Made by a program: the position numbers and the translations under genes
Shown: positions 8,363-18,277 of the stretch, piece after piece
Position numbering within the stretch: position 1 is the stretch's first letter
Layout: the number at the start of each line of letters is the position of its first letter
Notes under the pieces: model-generated
The model's database searches: none
What the model was told of the DNA's origin: nothing
Seen by the model: the letters and a program-made list of their open reading frames with translations, nothing else
Assembly: GCF_964218355.1 (NCBI RefSeq)
Contig: NZ_CAXPMC010000009.1
Span: 425,192 to 489,191, forward strand
Length of the DNA: 64,000 nt
Direction: 5' to 3'
Origin: Ferrovibrio sp964218355
GTDB taxonomy: Bacteria; Pseudomonadota; Alphaproteobacteria; Ferrovibrionales; Ferrovibrionaceae

Positions 8363-8602
8363 ATGGGTTCGCTGAGTATTGGTCACTGGCTGATCGTGCT
8401 GGTCATCGTGCTGCTGATCTTCGGCACCAAGAAGCTGCGCAATCTCGGCGGCGACCTGGGCGGTGCGATCAAGAACTTCAAGAGTTCGATGCGCGAAGGC
8501 GAGGCCGAGGCCAACGAGGACAAGGACAAGGCGCAGATCGCCAGCGCGCAGCCGGCGCAGCGCGAGACTGCCGGCGCCAAGCAGGAAGACAGCAAGGTCT
8601 GA
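8363..8602 (+). CDS. tatA: Sec-independent protein translocase subunit TatA
   Basis: This 79-residue pore-forming subunit of the twin-arginine translocon has one membrane helix (about residues 6-21), the hinge motif FGTKKLRNLGGDLG and an amphipathic helix followed by a charged, disordered tail. A GAGGTGATG ribosome binding site overlaps the hisE-tatA gap. It is first of three contiguous tat genes. At least two proteins encoded in this window (starting at 21550 and 22956) carry twin-arginine signals and are candidate clients. Confidence 0.96.
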   Translation: MGSLSIGHWLIVLVIVLLIFGTKKLRNLGGDLGGAIKNFKSSMREGEAEANEDKDKAQIASAQPAQRETAGAKQEDSKV

Positions 8603-8625
8603 AAGCCGCAGGCGGCGTCGGCGAC

Positions 8626-8916
8626 ATGTTCGACTTCAGTTTCACCGAGATCGCGCTGTGCATGGTCATCGCGCTGATCGTGCTCGGTCCCGAGAAGCTG
8701 CCGAAGGTCGCGCGGACCGTCGGCCGCTGGGCCGGGCAGGCGCGGGGCTACCTGCGCAATCTCACGGCCGAGCTCGATCGCGAGGCCAAGCTGTCCGAAC
8801 TCAAGCAGCAGCTCGACGAGGCCAACCGCGTCGTGCGCGAACAGAACCGCTCGCTGAACTCGGCGATCGAGAAGACCGTTTCCGAGCTGGGCAAGGACAC
8901 GCCACCCAAGCCCTGA
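8626..8916 (+). CDS. tatB: Sec-independent protein translocase subunit TatB
   Basis: A 96-residue partner of TatC in the twin-arginine signal receptor complex. It begins MFDFSFTEIALCMVIALIVLG, the E-L/A membrane helix pattern typical of TatB, then GPEKLPKVARTVGRW. The C-terminal cytoplasmic helix is short compared with E. coli TatB (171 residues). The 23-base gap from tatA and 4-base gap to tatC show a single operon. Confidence 0.95.
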   Translation: MFDFSFTEIALCMVIALIVLGPEKLPKVARTVGRWAGQARGYLRNLTAELDREAKLSELKQQLDEANRVVREQNRSLNSAIEKTVSELGKDTPPKP

Positions 8917-8920
8917 GCGC

Positions 8921-9700
8921 ATGAGCGAAGCCGAACCCGAACCCCGGCAGCAGGAACAGCCGCTGATCGCGCATCTGCTGGAACTGCGCGACCGCCTCCT
9001 GAAGATCGTCTGGGGCGTGCTGCTGGTGTTCCTGCCGCTGATGGCCTTCGCCAAGGACATCTACGCATGGCTGGCGCAGCCGCTGCTGCGGATGCTTCCC
9101 GAAGGCACGTCGATGATCGCCACCGAGGTGGCGTCGCCGTTCTTCACGCCGATCAAGCTCGCCGCGCTGGTCGCTTTCGTGCTCGCGATGCCGTGGGTGC
9201 TCTACCAAGTCTGGGCCTTCGTCGCGCCGGGGCTGTACAAGAACGAGCGCCGGCTGGTCGTGCCGCTGCTGGCGTCGAGCACGCTGCTGTTCTACGCGGG
9301 CATCGCGTTCGCGTACTTCCTGGTGCTGCCGACGGTCTTCAAGTTCATCATCGGCATTGCGCCCGAGGGCGTGGCGGTGATGACCGACATCGCCAAGTAC
9401 CTGGACTTCGTGCTGGCCCTGTTCCTGGCCTTCGGCTTCGCGTTCGAGACGCCGGTCGCGCTGGTGCTGATGGTCAAGACCGGCTTCGTCACGCCGGCGA
9501 AGCTCGGCGAGATGCGCGAGTACGTGCTGGTCGGCGCCTTCGTCGTCGGCGCCATCTTCACGCCGCCGGACATCGTCTCGCAGATCATGCTCGCCGTGCC
9601 GGTGTACCTGCTCTACGAACTGGGCATCGTCGCGTCGCGCATCTTGGTGCCCGGCGCCCGTGAAGTGGAGGCGCAGCAGCGCCAGCAGGACAGCGGCTGA
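8921..9700 (+). CDS. tatC: Sec-independent protein translocase subunit TatC
   Basis: This 259-residue inner-membrane protein with six membrane segments is the core receptor for twin-arginine signal peptides. Family signatures seen are LLELRDRLLKI at the N-terminus, the periplasmic VALPF-type region as EVASPFFTPIKL, FVAPGLYKNERR and a terminal segment FTPPDIVSQIMLAVPVYLLYELG. It follows tatB by 4 bases and closes the his-tat cluster. Confidence 0.97.
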   Translation: MSEAEPEPRQQEQPLIAHLLELRDRLLKIVWGVLLVFLPLMAFAKDIYAWLAQPLLRMLPEGTSMIATEVASPFFTPIKLAALVAFVLAMPWVLYQVWAFVAPGLYKNERRLVVPLLASSTLLFYAGIAFAYFLVLPTVFKFIIGIAPEGVAVMTDIAKYLDFVLALFLAFGFAFETPVALVLMVKTGFVTPAKLGEMREYVLVGAFVVGAIFTPPDIVSQIMLAVPVYLLYELGIVASRILVPGAREVEAQQRQQDSG

Positions 9701-9717
9701 TCCAGCGGCACGCTCCT

Positions 9718-9755
9718 TGCTCCGTCCCCTCCCATAACAGGGGTCACGGGGAGCA
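9718..9755 (+). promoter_or_regulatory. Stem-loop covering the ribosome binding site of the lysyl-oxidase-like gene
   Basis: TGCTCC (9718-9723) can pair with GGAGCA (9750-9755) and CCCCT (9726-9730) with AGGGG (9739-9743), with small bulges between. The 3' arm contains the GGGGAG ribosome binding site of the gene starting at 9761, so folding would hide it. It may alternatively act as a weak end of the tat transcript; there is no T-run. Confidence 0.35.
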
Positions 9756-9760
9756 GGAAC

Positions 9761-11302
9761 ATGCGGATCTCGATCCGGGCAGGGTTGGTGGTGCTGTCGG
9801 CGGCGTTCGCGTCCAGCGGCTGGGCGCACGCCGATCACGCGACGGCGTCGGCGAAGGCGGATTTTCCGGTGCGCGAGACCTCGCACGCCGACGGCATCCT
9901 TGCCGTCGACGAGGCCTGGTTCTGGGACGGCGGCACGCTCGACGGCCGTGTGCCGGACGGTGCCTTGTGTGATCTCACCGCGCCGTGTCCGGTGTTTGCG
10001 GTCGAGGTCGCAGACGGCGGCCGCCGTCTGCGCGTGGGCATCGATACGCCGGAGCGTCTCGACACCTTCGTCGTCGAGGTCTTCGACCCGCAGGGCGTCC
10101 TCGCCGGATCGGACAGCAACGCCAACCAGTTCAATTCCGAGGTGCTGGTCGACGCGCCGGCCGGCGGCCGCTGGACCGTGCGCGTGCGTCCGGAAGCGGT
10201 GACCCGGGCGTCGTTCCGCCTGCGCGCCAAGCTCGAATCGGAACTGCCCGAGGAGCGCTTCACCGGCGGCGCCCGCCGCGCGCTGCTGCCGAACCTGCGC
10301 ACGGTGCCGCCGTACGAGTTCACGTTCGTGGCGCCGGCGAACCCGCTCAACGGGCTGTACCCGCCGGACACGATCAACCCGCCGCTGGAAGTCGCCGGCA
10401 TTGCCCCGCTTTCGTGCACGGCCGACGAGATGGCACCGCCATCGCTCGGCGGCGGCGGCGCCGTCGACTGCCTGCGCTTCACCTCGGGACCGATCAACCT
10501 CGGCCCGGGCATCTACGACATGCGCTTCAGCCTGCTCGAGGACGCGCTCGCCGGCACCGCCTATCTCAATCTCGAGGAACTGCTCGCGCGCACCGTCGTC
10601 GGCCCCAAGCTGCAGGCCGTGCACTTCAGCGACGGCTCGGTCGAGTTCATCCCGGCCGGCACCTACTCCTTCCACCCGGTGCACTTCCACTTCCACGACG
10701 ACTACGTGCTGAGCTTCGAGCTGTATGCCGTCACCGATCCCGAGCACGGCGGCGGCCTCACGCCGGCGGGTCTGGGCACCAAGTCCGGCTTCTGCCCGGC
10801 CGACCAGCTGTTCGGCGACTGGGCGGACTTCGGCCAGGGCTACGAGACGCCCGGCGGCGACTCGCCGCTGGACAACTGCTTCTCGCCGGTCGGTGGCGTG
10901 CTCGGCCTGTCCGTGGGCTGGGGCGACGTCTACCGCTGGCAGCGGCCCGGCATGTACGTGGAGTTCGGCGGTCAGCCGAACGGGCGCTACGTCGTGCGTT
11001 CGATCGTCGACGCCGAGCACCGGGTGCTCGAGACCAACGACGGTGACAACGTCTCGTACGCCTATATCGAGGTGCAAGGACGCACGATCGAACTGCTCGA
11101 GCGCGGCTGGGGCCTGGACCCCTGGGACCCGGACAAGGTCGTGTTCGACGGCCCGGGCCCGGTGCAGCGTTCCGCGACGGCGGCCGGTGCAGCGGCGCAG
11201 GACAGTGGTGGCGGCGGTGCGCTGCCCCTGCTGTCGCTGCTGCTGGCTGGCGCCTGCGCCGGGATGCGATACCGGCGAAGGAGGCCTGTCGCACCGGCGT
11301 AG
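9761..11302 (+). CDS. Secreted lysyl-oxidase-like protein with GlyGly-CTERM tail
   Basis: The 513-residue protein starts with a signal peptide (cleavage after about residue 24, AHA). Residues about 60-165 resemble a prepeptidase C-terminal (PPC) beta domain. Residues about 280-435 match the lysyl oxidase family (PF01186): copper-type histidines H305 and HFHFH (308-312), K341 in TKSGFC aligned with the cofactor lysine of human LOX (HKASFC), and Y391 in GDVYRW aligned with the cofactor tyrosine, followed by a VVRSIVDAEHRVLETND strand. The C-terminus is a Gly-rich stretch, a hydrophobic helix and RRRR, the GlyGly-CTERM signal processed by rhombosortase. Predicted role is a copper amine oxidase exported to the surface or outside; the substrate is unknown. 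Alignments were made by eye. Confidence 0.75.
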   Translation: MRISIRAGLVVLSAAFASSGWAHADHATASAKADFPVRETSHADGILAVDEAWFWDGGTLDGRVPDGALCDLTAPCPVFAVEVADGGRRLRVGIDTPERLDTFVVEVFDPQGVLAGSDSNANQFNSEVLVDAPAGGRWTVRVRPEAVTRASFRLRAKLESELPEERFTGGARRALLPNLRTVPPYEFTFVAPANPLNGLYPPDTINPPLEVAGIAPLSCTADEMAPPSLGGGGAVDCLRFTSGPINLGPGIYDMRFSLLEDALAGTAYLNLEELLARTVVGPKLQAVHFSDGSVEFIPAGTYSFHPVHFHFHDDYVLSFELYAVTDPEHGGGLTPAGLGTKSGFCPADQLFGDWADFGQGYETPGGDSPLDNCFSPVGGVLGLSVGWGDVYRWQRPGMYVEFGGQPNGRYVVRSIVDAEHRVLETNDGDNVSYAYIEVQGRTIELLERGWGLDPWDPDKVVFDGPGPVQRSATAAGAAAQDSGGGGALPLLSLLLAGACAGMRYRRRRPVAPA

Positions 11303-11346
11303 GCGTGCGCGGCCTATCATGTGCGCCGCACATGAAGGGATCGCCG

Positions 11347-12165
11347 ATGTACAGACTCGACAACAAGGTGGCCGTGGTGACCGGCGCGGGCTCGGGAATC
11401 GGCCGCGCACTCGCGCTGCAACTGGCCGGCAAGGGCTGCCGGCTGGCGCTGTCCGACATCAAGGCCGACGCGCTGGCCGAGACGGCGGCGATGCTGCCGT
11501 CGCCGGCGTACACGCAGACGGTCGATGTCGCCGATCGCGATGCGGTCTTCGCCTTTGCCGATGCGGTCAAGCGCGAATGCGGCGGCGCCCACGTGATCAT
11601 CAACAACGCCGGCGTCGCCCTCGCCCAGACCATCGAGAACATGAGCTTCGAGGACTTCGAATGGCTCATGAACATCAATTTCTGGGGTGTGGTCTACGGC
11701 ACCAAGGCCTTCCTGCCGACACTGCGTGCGCAGGACGACGGCGTCATCGTCAACCTGTCGAGCATCTTCGGCATCATCGCGGTGCCGACGCAGGGTGCGT
11801 ATCACAGCGCCAAGTTCGCCGTGCGCGGCTTCACCGAGACGCTGCGCCAGGAGCTCGACGGCAGCGGCGTGTCGGCGGTGTGCGTCCACCCCGGCGGCAT
11901 CCGCACCAACATCGCCCGCAACGCGCGGCACTACGTCGACTCGCTGGGCAACACCGACGCCGGAAAGGCGGCAGCGCAGTTCGACAAGATCGCGCGCACG
12001 ACCGCCGACGAGGCCGCGCGCGTGATCATCGACGGCATCGAGCGCCGGCGCCCGCGCGTGCTGATCGGCGCCGACGCCAAGCTGCTCGACCGCATCCAGC
12101 GCTGGGCACCGGTCAACTACCCCCGCATCCTCGGCGCGCTGCTCAGGCGCCTGCGCGACCGCTGA
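11347..12165 (+). CDS. Short-chain dehydrogenase/reductase (SDR family)
   Basis: A 272-residue NAD(P)-dependent oxidoreductase of the classical SDR type. Motifs are the cofactor loop TGAGSGIG (12-19), NNAG (86-89), N110, S139, and the catalytic YxxxK (Y152, K156). The ATG at 11347 is chosen over one at 11305 because an AAGGGA ribosome binding site lies at proper spacing and the domain starts directly after it. D37 after the second strand suggests NAD preference. The substrate cannot be told from sequence. An M20 peptidase gene follows within ten bases. Confidence 0.88.
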   Translation: MYRLDNKVAVVTGAGSGIGRALALQLAGKGCRLALSDIKADALAETAAMLPSPAYTQTVDVADRDAVFAFADAVKRECGGAHVIINNAGVALAQTIENMSFEDFEWLMNINFWGVVYGTKAFLPTLRAQDDGVIVNLSSIFGIIAVPTQGAYHSAKFAVRGFTETLRQELDGSGVSAVCVHPGGIRTNIARNARHYVDSLGNTDAGKAAAQFDKIARTTADEAARVIIDGIERRRPRVLIGADAKLLDRIQRWAPVNYPRILGALLRRLRDR

Positions 12166-12174
12166 GTGCCCGCC

Positions 12175-13602
<1,428 letters not shown>

Positions 13603-13611
13603 GACCTGCCG

Positions 13612-14976
13612 TCAGGCGCGCTGCGCCCGACGCTCCAGCTTGTTCGCGTACATGCGTTCGTCGGCGACGCGCAGCGCCGCTTCGAGCGGGCGGCTTGCCG
13701 TCAGGTCCACGGGGGCGTGGCCGGCGCTGAACGCCAGCGGATAGTCCGACCGCCGTTCCGCCTGGAGCTGCGCAGCGGCATCGTGAAGGGCCGCGAGGCG
13801 CCGGCCGGGGTCGCCGCTATCGTCGATCGCCAGCGCCACCAGTTCGTCGCCGCCGATCCTGCCGATCACGTCGCTTTCGCGAAAGCCGCGTCTGAGCAGT
13901 TCGGCCATCGTGCGGATGAACTCGGAGCCGGCGTCATGGCCGAGGGAATCGTTGATCCGCTTGAGACCGTCGAGATCGAAGAAGAACAGGCGCGCCGACT
14001 GACCGTTGCGCCTGGCGAGCGCCAGCGCCTGTTCGGCGATGAGCATGAATCCGCGGCGGTTGTGTGCGCCGGTGAGTTCGTCCGTCAGCGAGGCATGCCG
14101 CAGGCGCGACTCGAGCGCGTTGATGCGCCATGCCATCCAGATCACCAGGCACATCACGATCAGCGTCTGGCTGGCCACGGTGACCGCGGTGGAGGTCGCG
14201 CGGTCGGCGATGCCGCTCTCCGAGGCGTACAGCCGCAGCAAGGCCAGCACCGACGGCAGGACGAGCGCGGCCGGCAGGACGATGCGCGCGATGTGGCTGC
14301 CGATGCCGACGCCGACCAGCACCGAGGTGAATCCGTAGAGCGCGCGGCGTGCCGCGATGGTGAAGGCCAGCAGCAGAAAGCAGATCAGGCTCTGCGGCGA
14401 GGTCACCGTCTCCCCGGAGATGCCGTACAGGCCGGAGGCCCTGAACAGGTAGCCGCACAGCAGCATCAGCACCACGCCGACGAGGGCGACGACCAGCAGG
14501 TCCGCGAGGCGGGCGCCGAAACCGCTCGTCCGGCGCATCAGCAACATTGCTGCCGCGGCGAGCGCCAGCACCGTGGCGGTCTGCGGTGACATGCGCCCCG
14601 GCAGCGACGGCGACGGATCGCGCACGACGAGCTGGTCGATGAACAGCGACAGGCCGGTGGCGTACTGGAACAGCGCGCCGAGTGCCAGCGCGAGTACCAC
14701 CGCCGACAGCAGCAGGGTCGCGCGCACCCGCGCCGGCGCCGCGCCGGGCACGCGCAGCAGCAGGCCGAGGGCGATGAGGCCGCAGCCCAGCGCGGTGTTG
14801 AACTTCATCTGCTGCCAGCCGGGTGCGTCGAGCGCCGGCAGCAGCGGACGGACCAGCCACAGCAGCAGAACGGTCGCCGAGATCGCGGCGGCGGAGATCG
14901 CGCAGATCCGCTCGATCCGCGCGAGTCTGCCGAGCAGCGCGAGGTCCGGCTGATTCGAGGCGGAAGGAGCGCTCAA
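13612..14976 (-). CDS. Membrane-bound diguanylate cyclase (GGDEF domain)
   Basis: This 454-residue protein has a seven- to eight-helix membrane sensor region (about residues 20-290) followed by a GGDEF domain (about 300-454) that would make cyclic di-GMP from two GTP. The active-site loop reads GGDEL (375-379) rather than GGDEF, with the catalytic acidic pair kept. An inhibitory I-site RESD (366-369) lies five residues before it. The start TTG at 14976, 11 bases after aroE, is preferred; frames beginning further upstream would overlap aroE. No sensory ligand can be inferred. Confidence 0.85.
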   Translation of the reverse strand: MSAPSASNQPDLALLGRLARIERICAISAAAISATVLLLWLVRPLLPALDAPGWQQMKFNTALGCGLIALGLLLRVPGAAPARVRATLLLSAVVLALALGALFQYATGLSLFIDQLVVRDPSPSLPGRMSPQTATVLALAAAAMLLMRRTSGFGARLADLLVVALVGVVLMLLCGYLFRASGLYGISGETVTSPQSLICFLLLAFTIAARRALYGFTSVLVGVGIGSHIARIVLPAALVLPSVLALLRLYASESGIADRATSTAVTVASQTLIVMCLVIWMAWRINALESRLRHASLTDELTGAHNRRGFMLIAEQALALARRNGQSARLFFFDLDGLKRINDSLGHDAGSEFIRTMAELLRRGFRESDVIGRIGGDELVALAIDDSGDPGRRLAALHDAAAQLQAERRSDYPLAFSAGHAPVDLTASRPLEAALRVADERMYANKLERRAQRA

Positions 14977-14987
14977 GCGTCGGCCGC

Positions 14988-15797
14988 CTACTCGCGCAGC
15001 CGCGCGATGACGGCGTCGAGCCGGTCCGGCACCACGCCGCGCCAAGCCTCGAAGGCCGCCGCGGCCTGCCCGACGAGCATGCCGAGGCCGTCGGCGATGC
15101 GCGCCGCACCCTGCGCTTCGGACCAGGCCCTGAACGGTGCGAACGCCGTGCCGTAGGACAGGTCGTAGCAGTCGCCGCCGCGGGCGAGCAGCGGGCCCGG
15201 CAGCGCCGCCATGCGCCCGCTGTGCCCTGCCGCCGTGGCATTGACGACCAGGTCGTAGCGATCGCCCTTGAGCGACAGGTGCGTGCGCGGAACGATCGTC
15301 CCCAGCGGCTTGAAGGCTTCGGCCAGCGCCTCGGGTTTCCAGGGGTTGCGGTTCGAGACGACCAGTTCCGCCGGTGCGGCGGCGAGCAGCGGCTCGAGAA
15401 TGCCGCGCACGGCGCCCCCGGCGCCGAGCACGAGCACGCGCCGCCCGGCAACGCCGAAGCCCAGGCGCTGCAGATCACGGATGAAGCCCTCGCCGTCCGT
15501 GTTGTCGCCGTGCCAGCCCTGGTCGGTGCGGATCAGGGTGTTCACCGCGCCGGCCCGCTGCGCCCGCCCGGAGACGGTCTTGCACAGCGCCATGACCGCG
15601 ACCTTGTGCGGCAGCGTCACGTTGAGTCCGCGATAGCCCGCCGTGTGCAGCGCCTGCAGCCGCTCGGGCAGCGCATCGGGCGCGATCTCGATCGCCTCGT
15701 AGCTCAGGGCCTGGTCCGTCTGCCGCGCGAACTGCGCGTGGATCGCCGGCGAACGGCTGTGCGCGACGGGCTGGCCGATGACGGCGTAGCGGTCCAT
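14988..15797 (-). CDS. aroE: Shikimate dehydrogenase (NADP+)
   Basis: Reduces 3-dehydroshikimate to shikimate. The 269-residue protein shows SRSPAIH (14-20, substrate binding), NVTLPHK with catalytic K65, DNTDGEGF with catalytic D100, and the NADP loop GAGGAVRG. The family motif NATSAG reads NATAAG here. The open frame extends further upstream, but the ATG at 15797 gives the standard start MDRYAVIGQP. hemB ends 14 bases upstream, so hemB-aroE-diguanylate cyclase are probably co-transcribed. aroB and aroK lie about 38 kb away in this window. Confidence 0.95.
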   Translation of the reverse strand: MDRYAVIGQPVAHSRSPAIHAQFARQTDQALSYEAIEIAPDALPERLQALHTAGYRGLNVTLPHKVAVMALCKTVSGRAQRAGAVNTLIRTDQGWHGDNTDGEGFIRDLQRLGFGVAGRRVLVLGAGGAVRGILEPLLAAAPAELVVSNRNPWKPEALAEAFKPLGTIVPRTHLSLKGDRYDLVVNATAAGHSGRMAALPGPLLARGGDCYDLSYGTAFAPFRAWSEAQGAARIADGLGMLVGQAAAAFEAWRGVVPDRLDAVIARLRE

Positions 15798-15811
15798 GGT
15801 GCCGGCCGGCC

Positions 15812-16807
15812 TCAGGCGCCGAGCCAGCCGGCGGCGTCCTTCGCGTGGTAGCTCAGGATCATGTCGGCGCCGGCCCGGCGCAGGCAGACGAGTGCTTCGA
15901 GCACGGCCTTCTTCTCGTCGAGCCAGCCGTTCGCGGCTGCGGCCTTCAACATGCTGTATTCGCCGCTGACCTGGTACGCCGCGACCGGGACGCCGAAGCC
16001 GTCCTTGATCCGGCGGATGATGTCGAGATACGGCAGGCCCGGCTTGACCATGACGATGTCCGCGCCTTCGTCGAGGTCGAGCGCCACTTCGCGTAGGGCC
16101 TCGTCGGTGTTGGCCGGGTCCATCTGGTAGGTCTCCTTGCCGCCCTTGCCGAGGTTGGAGCCGGAGCCGACCGCGTCGCGGAACGGGCCGTAGAAGCTGG
16201 AGGCGTACTTGGCCGCGTAGGACAGGATCAGCGTGTCCTTGCAGCCGTCGCGCTCCAGTACCTGGCGGATGTGGCCGATGCGGCCGTCCATCATGTCGCT
16301 GGGCGCGACGATGTCGACGCCGCAGCGTGCGTACAGCAGCGCCTGCCGGCGCAGGATCTCGCAGGACGCATCGTTGTCGACACGGCCGGCCTCGTCGAGC
16401 ACGCCGTCCTGCCCGTGGCTGGTATAGGGGTCGAGCGCGACATCGGCGACGATGCCGATCTGCGGCAGCGCCTGCTTCACCGCCTTGATCGCGCGGCACA
16501 TCAGGCTGTCGGGGTTCAGCGCCTCGTCGCCGTTCGGCGTCTTGCGCTCCGCCGGCGTCACCGGAAACAGTGCAACCGAACGGATGCCAAGGGCGTACAG
16601 TGCCTCGCATTCACGCACCAGCTCGTCCAGGTCGAGGCGCGTGACGCCCGGCATCGCCGCCACCGGCCCGCGCAGCGCGTTCTCGGCGACGAACAGCGGC
16701 TGGATCAGTTGCGCAGGGACCAGGCGCGTTTCGCGCACCATGTCGCGGATGAAGGCCGCCTGCCGGGTACGGCGCAGCCGGGTGCTGGGGTAAGAACCGA
16801 TCGCCAC
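15812..16807 (-). CDS. hemB: Delta-aminolevulinic acid dehydratase (porphobilinogen synthase)
   Basis: Condenses two 5-aminolevulinate molecules to porphobilinogen in haem synthesis. The 331-residue protein has both active-site lysines, K200 (SYAAKYAS) and K255 (MVKPGLPY). The metal site region reads DVALDPYTSHGQDG (122-135), with Asp/Ala in place of the Cys ligands of zinc enzymes, so this is the zinc-independent, Mg/K-type form common in Pseudomonas relatives. hemE of the same pathway is about 19 kb away. A perfect -10 box lies 36 bases upstream of the start. Confidence 0.97.
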   Translation of the reverse strand: MAIGSYPSTRLRRTRQAAFIRDMVRETRLVPAQLIQPLFVAENALRGPVAAMPGVTRLDLDELVRECEALYALGIRSVALFPVTPAERKTPNGDEALNPDSLMCRAIKAVKQALPQIGIVADVALDPYTSHGQDGVLDEAGRVDNDASCEILRRQALLYARCGVDIVAPSDMMDGRIGHIRQVLERDGCKDTLILSYAAKYASSFYGPFRDAVGSGSNLGKGGKETYQMDPANTDEALREVALDLDEGADIVMVKPGLPYLDIIRRIKDGFGVPVAAYQVSGEYSMLKAAAANGWLDEKKAVLEALVCLRRAGADMILSYHAKDAAGWLGA

Positions 16808-16842
16808 CGTGAGAATCCGATTCGACGCTGATGAAGTCCTTG

Positions 16843-16848
16843 ATTATA
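16843..16848 (-). promoter_or_regulatory. Perfect -10 box upstream of hemB
   Basis: The minus strand reads TATAAT, a full consensus -10 element, placing the transcription start near 16836 and a leader of about 29 bases before the hemB ATG. The -35 region at the right distance is poor, so an activator may be involved. Confidence 0.5.
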
Positions 16849-16873
16849 GCGGTGCCACCATCAGGCTCCTGCG

Positions 16874-17668
16874 ATGACTGACGCGGAAACCCTGGTGCGG
16901 CTCGGCGCGTTTCTAGGGACCGGCGTTCTGCTGCTCGCCGCCGAGGCGGCGTGGCCGCGCCGGGCGACGGCCCCATCTCGCCGCCAGCGCTGGTCCGCGA
17001 ACATCGGCCTGGTGGTCGTCGATACGCTGCTGCTGCGTCTGCTGCTGGGGGCCGGCGCGGTCGGCGTCGCGTACTGGGCCCAGGCCCATGGCGTCGGCCT
17101 GCTGCAGGCGCTGGCCTGGCCGGCCTGGATCGAGTTCGGGTTCGCGCTGCTGGCGCTGGACCTGCTGATCTACGCACAGCACCGGCTGATGCACGCGCTG
17201 CCGCCGCTGTGGCGCCTGCACCGCGTGCACCACAGTGACCCGGGTTTCGACGTGACGACCGCGCTGCGCTTTCACCCGCTCGAGATCCTGCTGTCGATGG
17301 GGCTGAAGATGGGAGCGGTCGCCGTGCTCGGCGCGCCGGTCTGGGCGGTGGTCTGCTTCGAGGCGCTGCTCAACGCGACATCGATGTTCAACCACGCCAA
17401 CCTGGATCTGTCGCTGCGCACCGACCGGTGGCTGCGCCGCGTCGTGGTCACGCCCGACATGCACCGGGTGCATCACTCGATCCATCGCGACGAGACGGAC
17501 AGCAATTTCGGGTTCAACCTGACGTGGTGGGACCACCTGTTCGGCAGTTATCGCGCACAGCCCCGGGAGGCTCACGATTCCATGCGCATCGGTCTCGAAG
17601 CGTTTCCGCGCCCCGGCGGACTGCTGCGTCTGGTCGCGCAGCCGCTGCAGCGCGGCGACGGCGGCTGA
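16874..17668 (+). CDS. Sterol desaturase / fatty acid hydroxylase family protein
   Basis: A 264-residue integral membrane di-iron protein. About four membrane segments and the three histidine clusters of the family are visible: HRLMH (HX3H), HRVHH followed by a Ser-Asp, and a second HRVHHS..RDETDSNFGFNLTWWDHLFG, where the last block is a strong signature of bacterial members. Such enzymes hydroxylate or desaturate lipids at the cytoplasmic membrane using O2; the actual substrate is unknown. It diverges from hemB across 66 bases. Confidence 0.85.
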   Translation: MTDAETLVRLGAFLGTGVLLLAAEAAWPRRATAPSRRQRWSANIGLVVVDTLLLRLLLGAGAVGVAYWAQAHGVGLLQALAWPAWIEFGFALLALDLLIYAQHRLMHALPPLWRLHRVHHSDPGFDVTTALRFHPLEILLSMGLKMGAVAVLGAPVWAVVCFEALLNATSMFNHANLDLSLRTDRWLRRVVVTPDMHRVHHSIHRDETDSNFGFNLTWWDHLFGSYRAQPREAHDSMRIGLEAFPRPGGLLRLVAQPLQRGDGG

Positions 17669-17716
17669 GGCGGGCTAGACTGGCCCCCGATCCGCGACCG
17701 AAAAGGTCCCCCTTGC

Positions 17717-18277
17717 ATGGCTGACCCCGAACAGCTCGCGCGCCTGCTCTCCGCTACCGCAGGCGGCGACCAGCGTGCGTTCCGCCACCTCTACGACGCG
17801 AGCGGCCCGCATCTGTTCGGGCTGCTGCTGCGTATCCTCAAGCGTCGCGACTGGGCCGAGGAGGCGTTGCAGGACTGCTTTCTGAAGATCTGGCAGAAAG
17901 CCGACACGTACTCGCCGGAAAAGGGCGCACCGCTGACGTGGCTGATGACGATCGCCCGCTACCGCGCACTCGATCTGTTGCGCATGAAGCGGCCCGAGGT
18001 CGAGCTGCCCGAGGATGGCGAGGATGCGTCGATGAGCTTTGCCGACGAAAGCAGCGGGATCGATCCCGAGGCGGGTGCCGTCGAGAAGGAAGGCATGGGC
18101 CGGCTCGCCGAATGCATGGAAGGCCTGCAGGACGAACAGCGGCGCAGCGTGCTGCTCGCGTACTACGAGGGCTACACACACCAGGAACTGGCGCGCCGCC
18201 TCGAAGCGCCGCTGGGGACGGTCAAGAGTTGGGTGCGTCGCGGCCTGCAAAGGCTGCGGGAGTGTCTGGGCGAATGA
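17717..18277 (+). CDS. ECF-type RNA polymerase sigma factor (SigK-like)
   Basis: This 186-residue sigma-70 family member has only regions 2 and 4. Region 2 includes EEALQDCFLKIWQKA and TWLMTIARYRALDLLR; region 4 is a helix-turn-helix ending LEAPLGTVKSWVRRGLQRLRE. The gene overlaps the following anti-sigma gene by four bases (ATGA), the usual arrangement for an ECF sigma factor and its inhibitor. This suggests a stimulus-controlled regulon, whose members cannot be named from this window. Confidence 0.92.
   Translation: MADPEQLARLLSATAGGDQRAFRHLYDASGPHLFGLLLRILKRRDWAEEALQDCFLKIWQKADTYSPEKGAPLTWLMTIARYRALDLLRMKRPEVELPEDGEDASMSFADESSGIDPEAGAVEKEGMGRLAECMEGLQDEQRRSVLLAYYEGYTHQELARRLEAPLGTVKSWVRRGLQRLRECLGE

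Noticed and set aside
8801..11410. An 869-codon open frame on the minus strand
   Set aside because: It runs across tatB, tatC and the lysyl-oxidase-like gene on the opposite strand; composition is that of a shadow frame.
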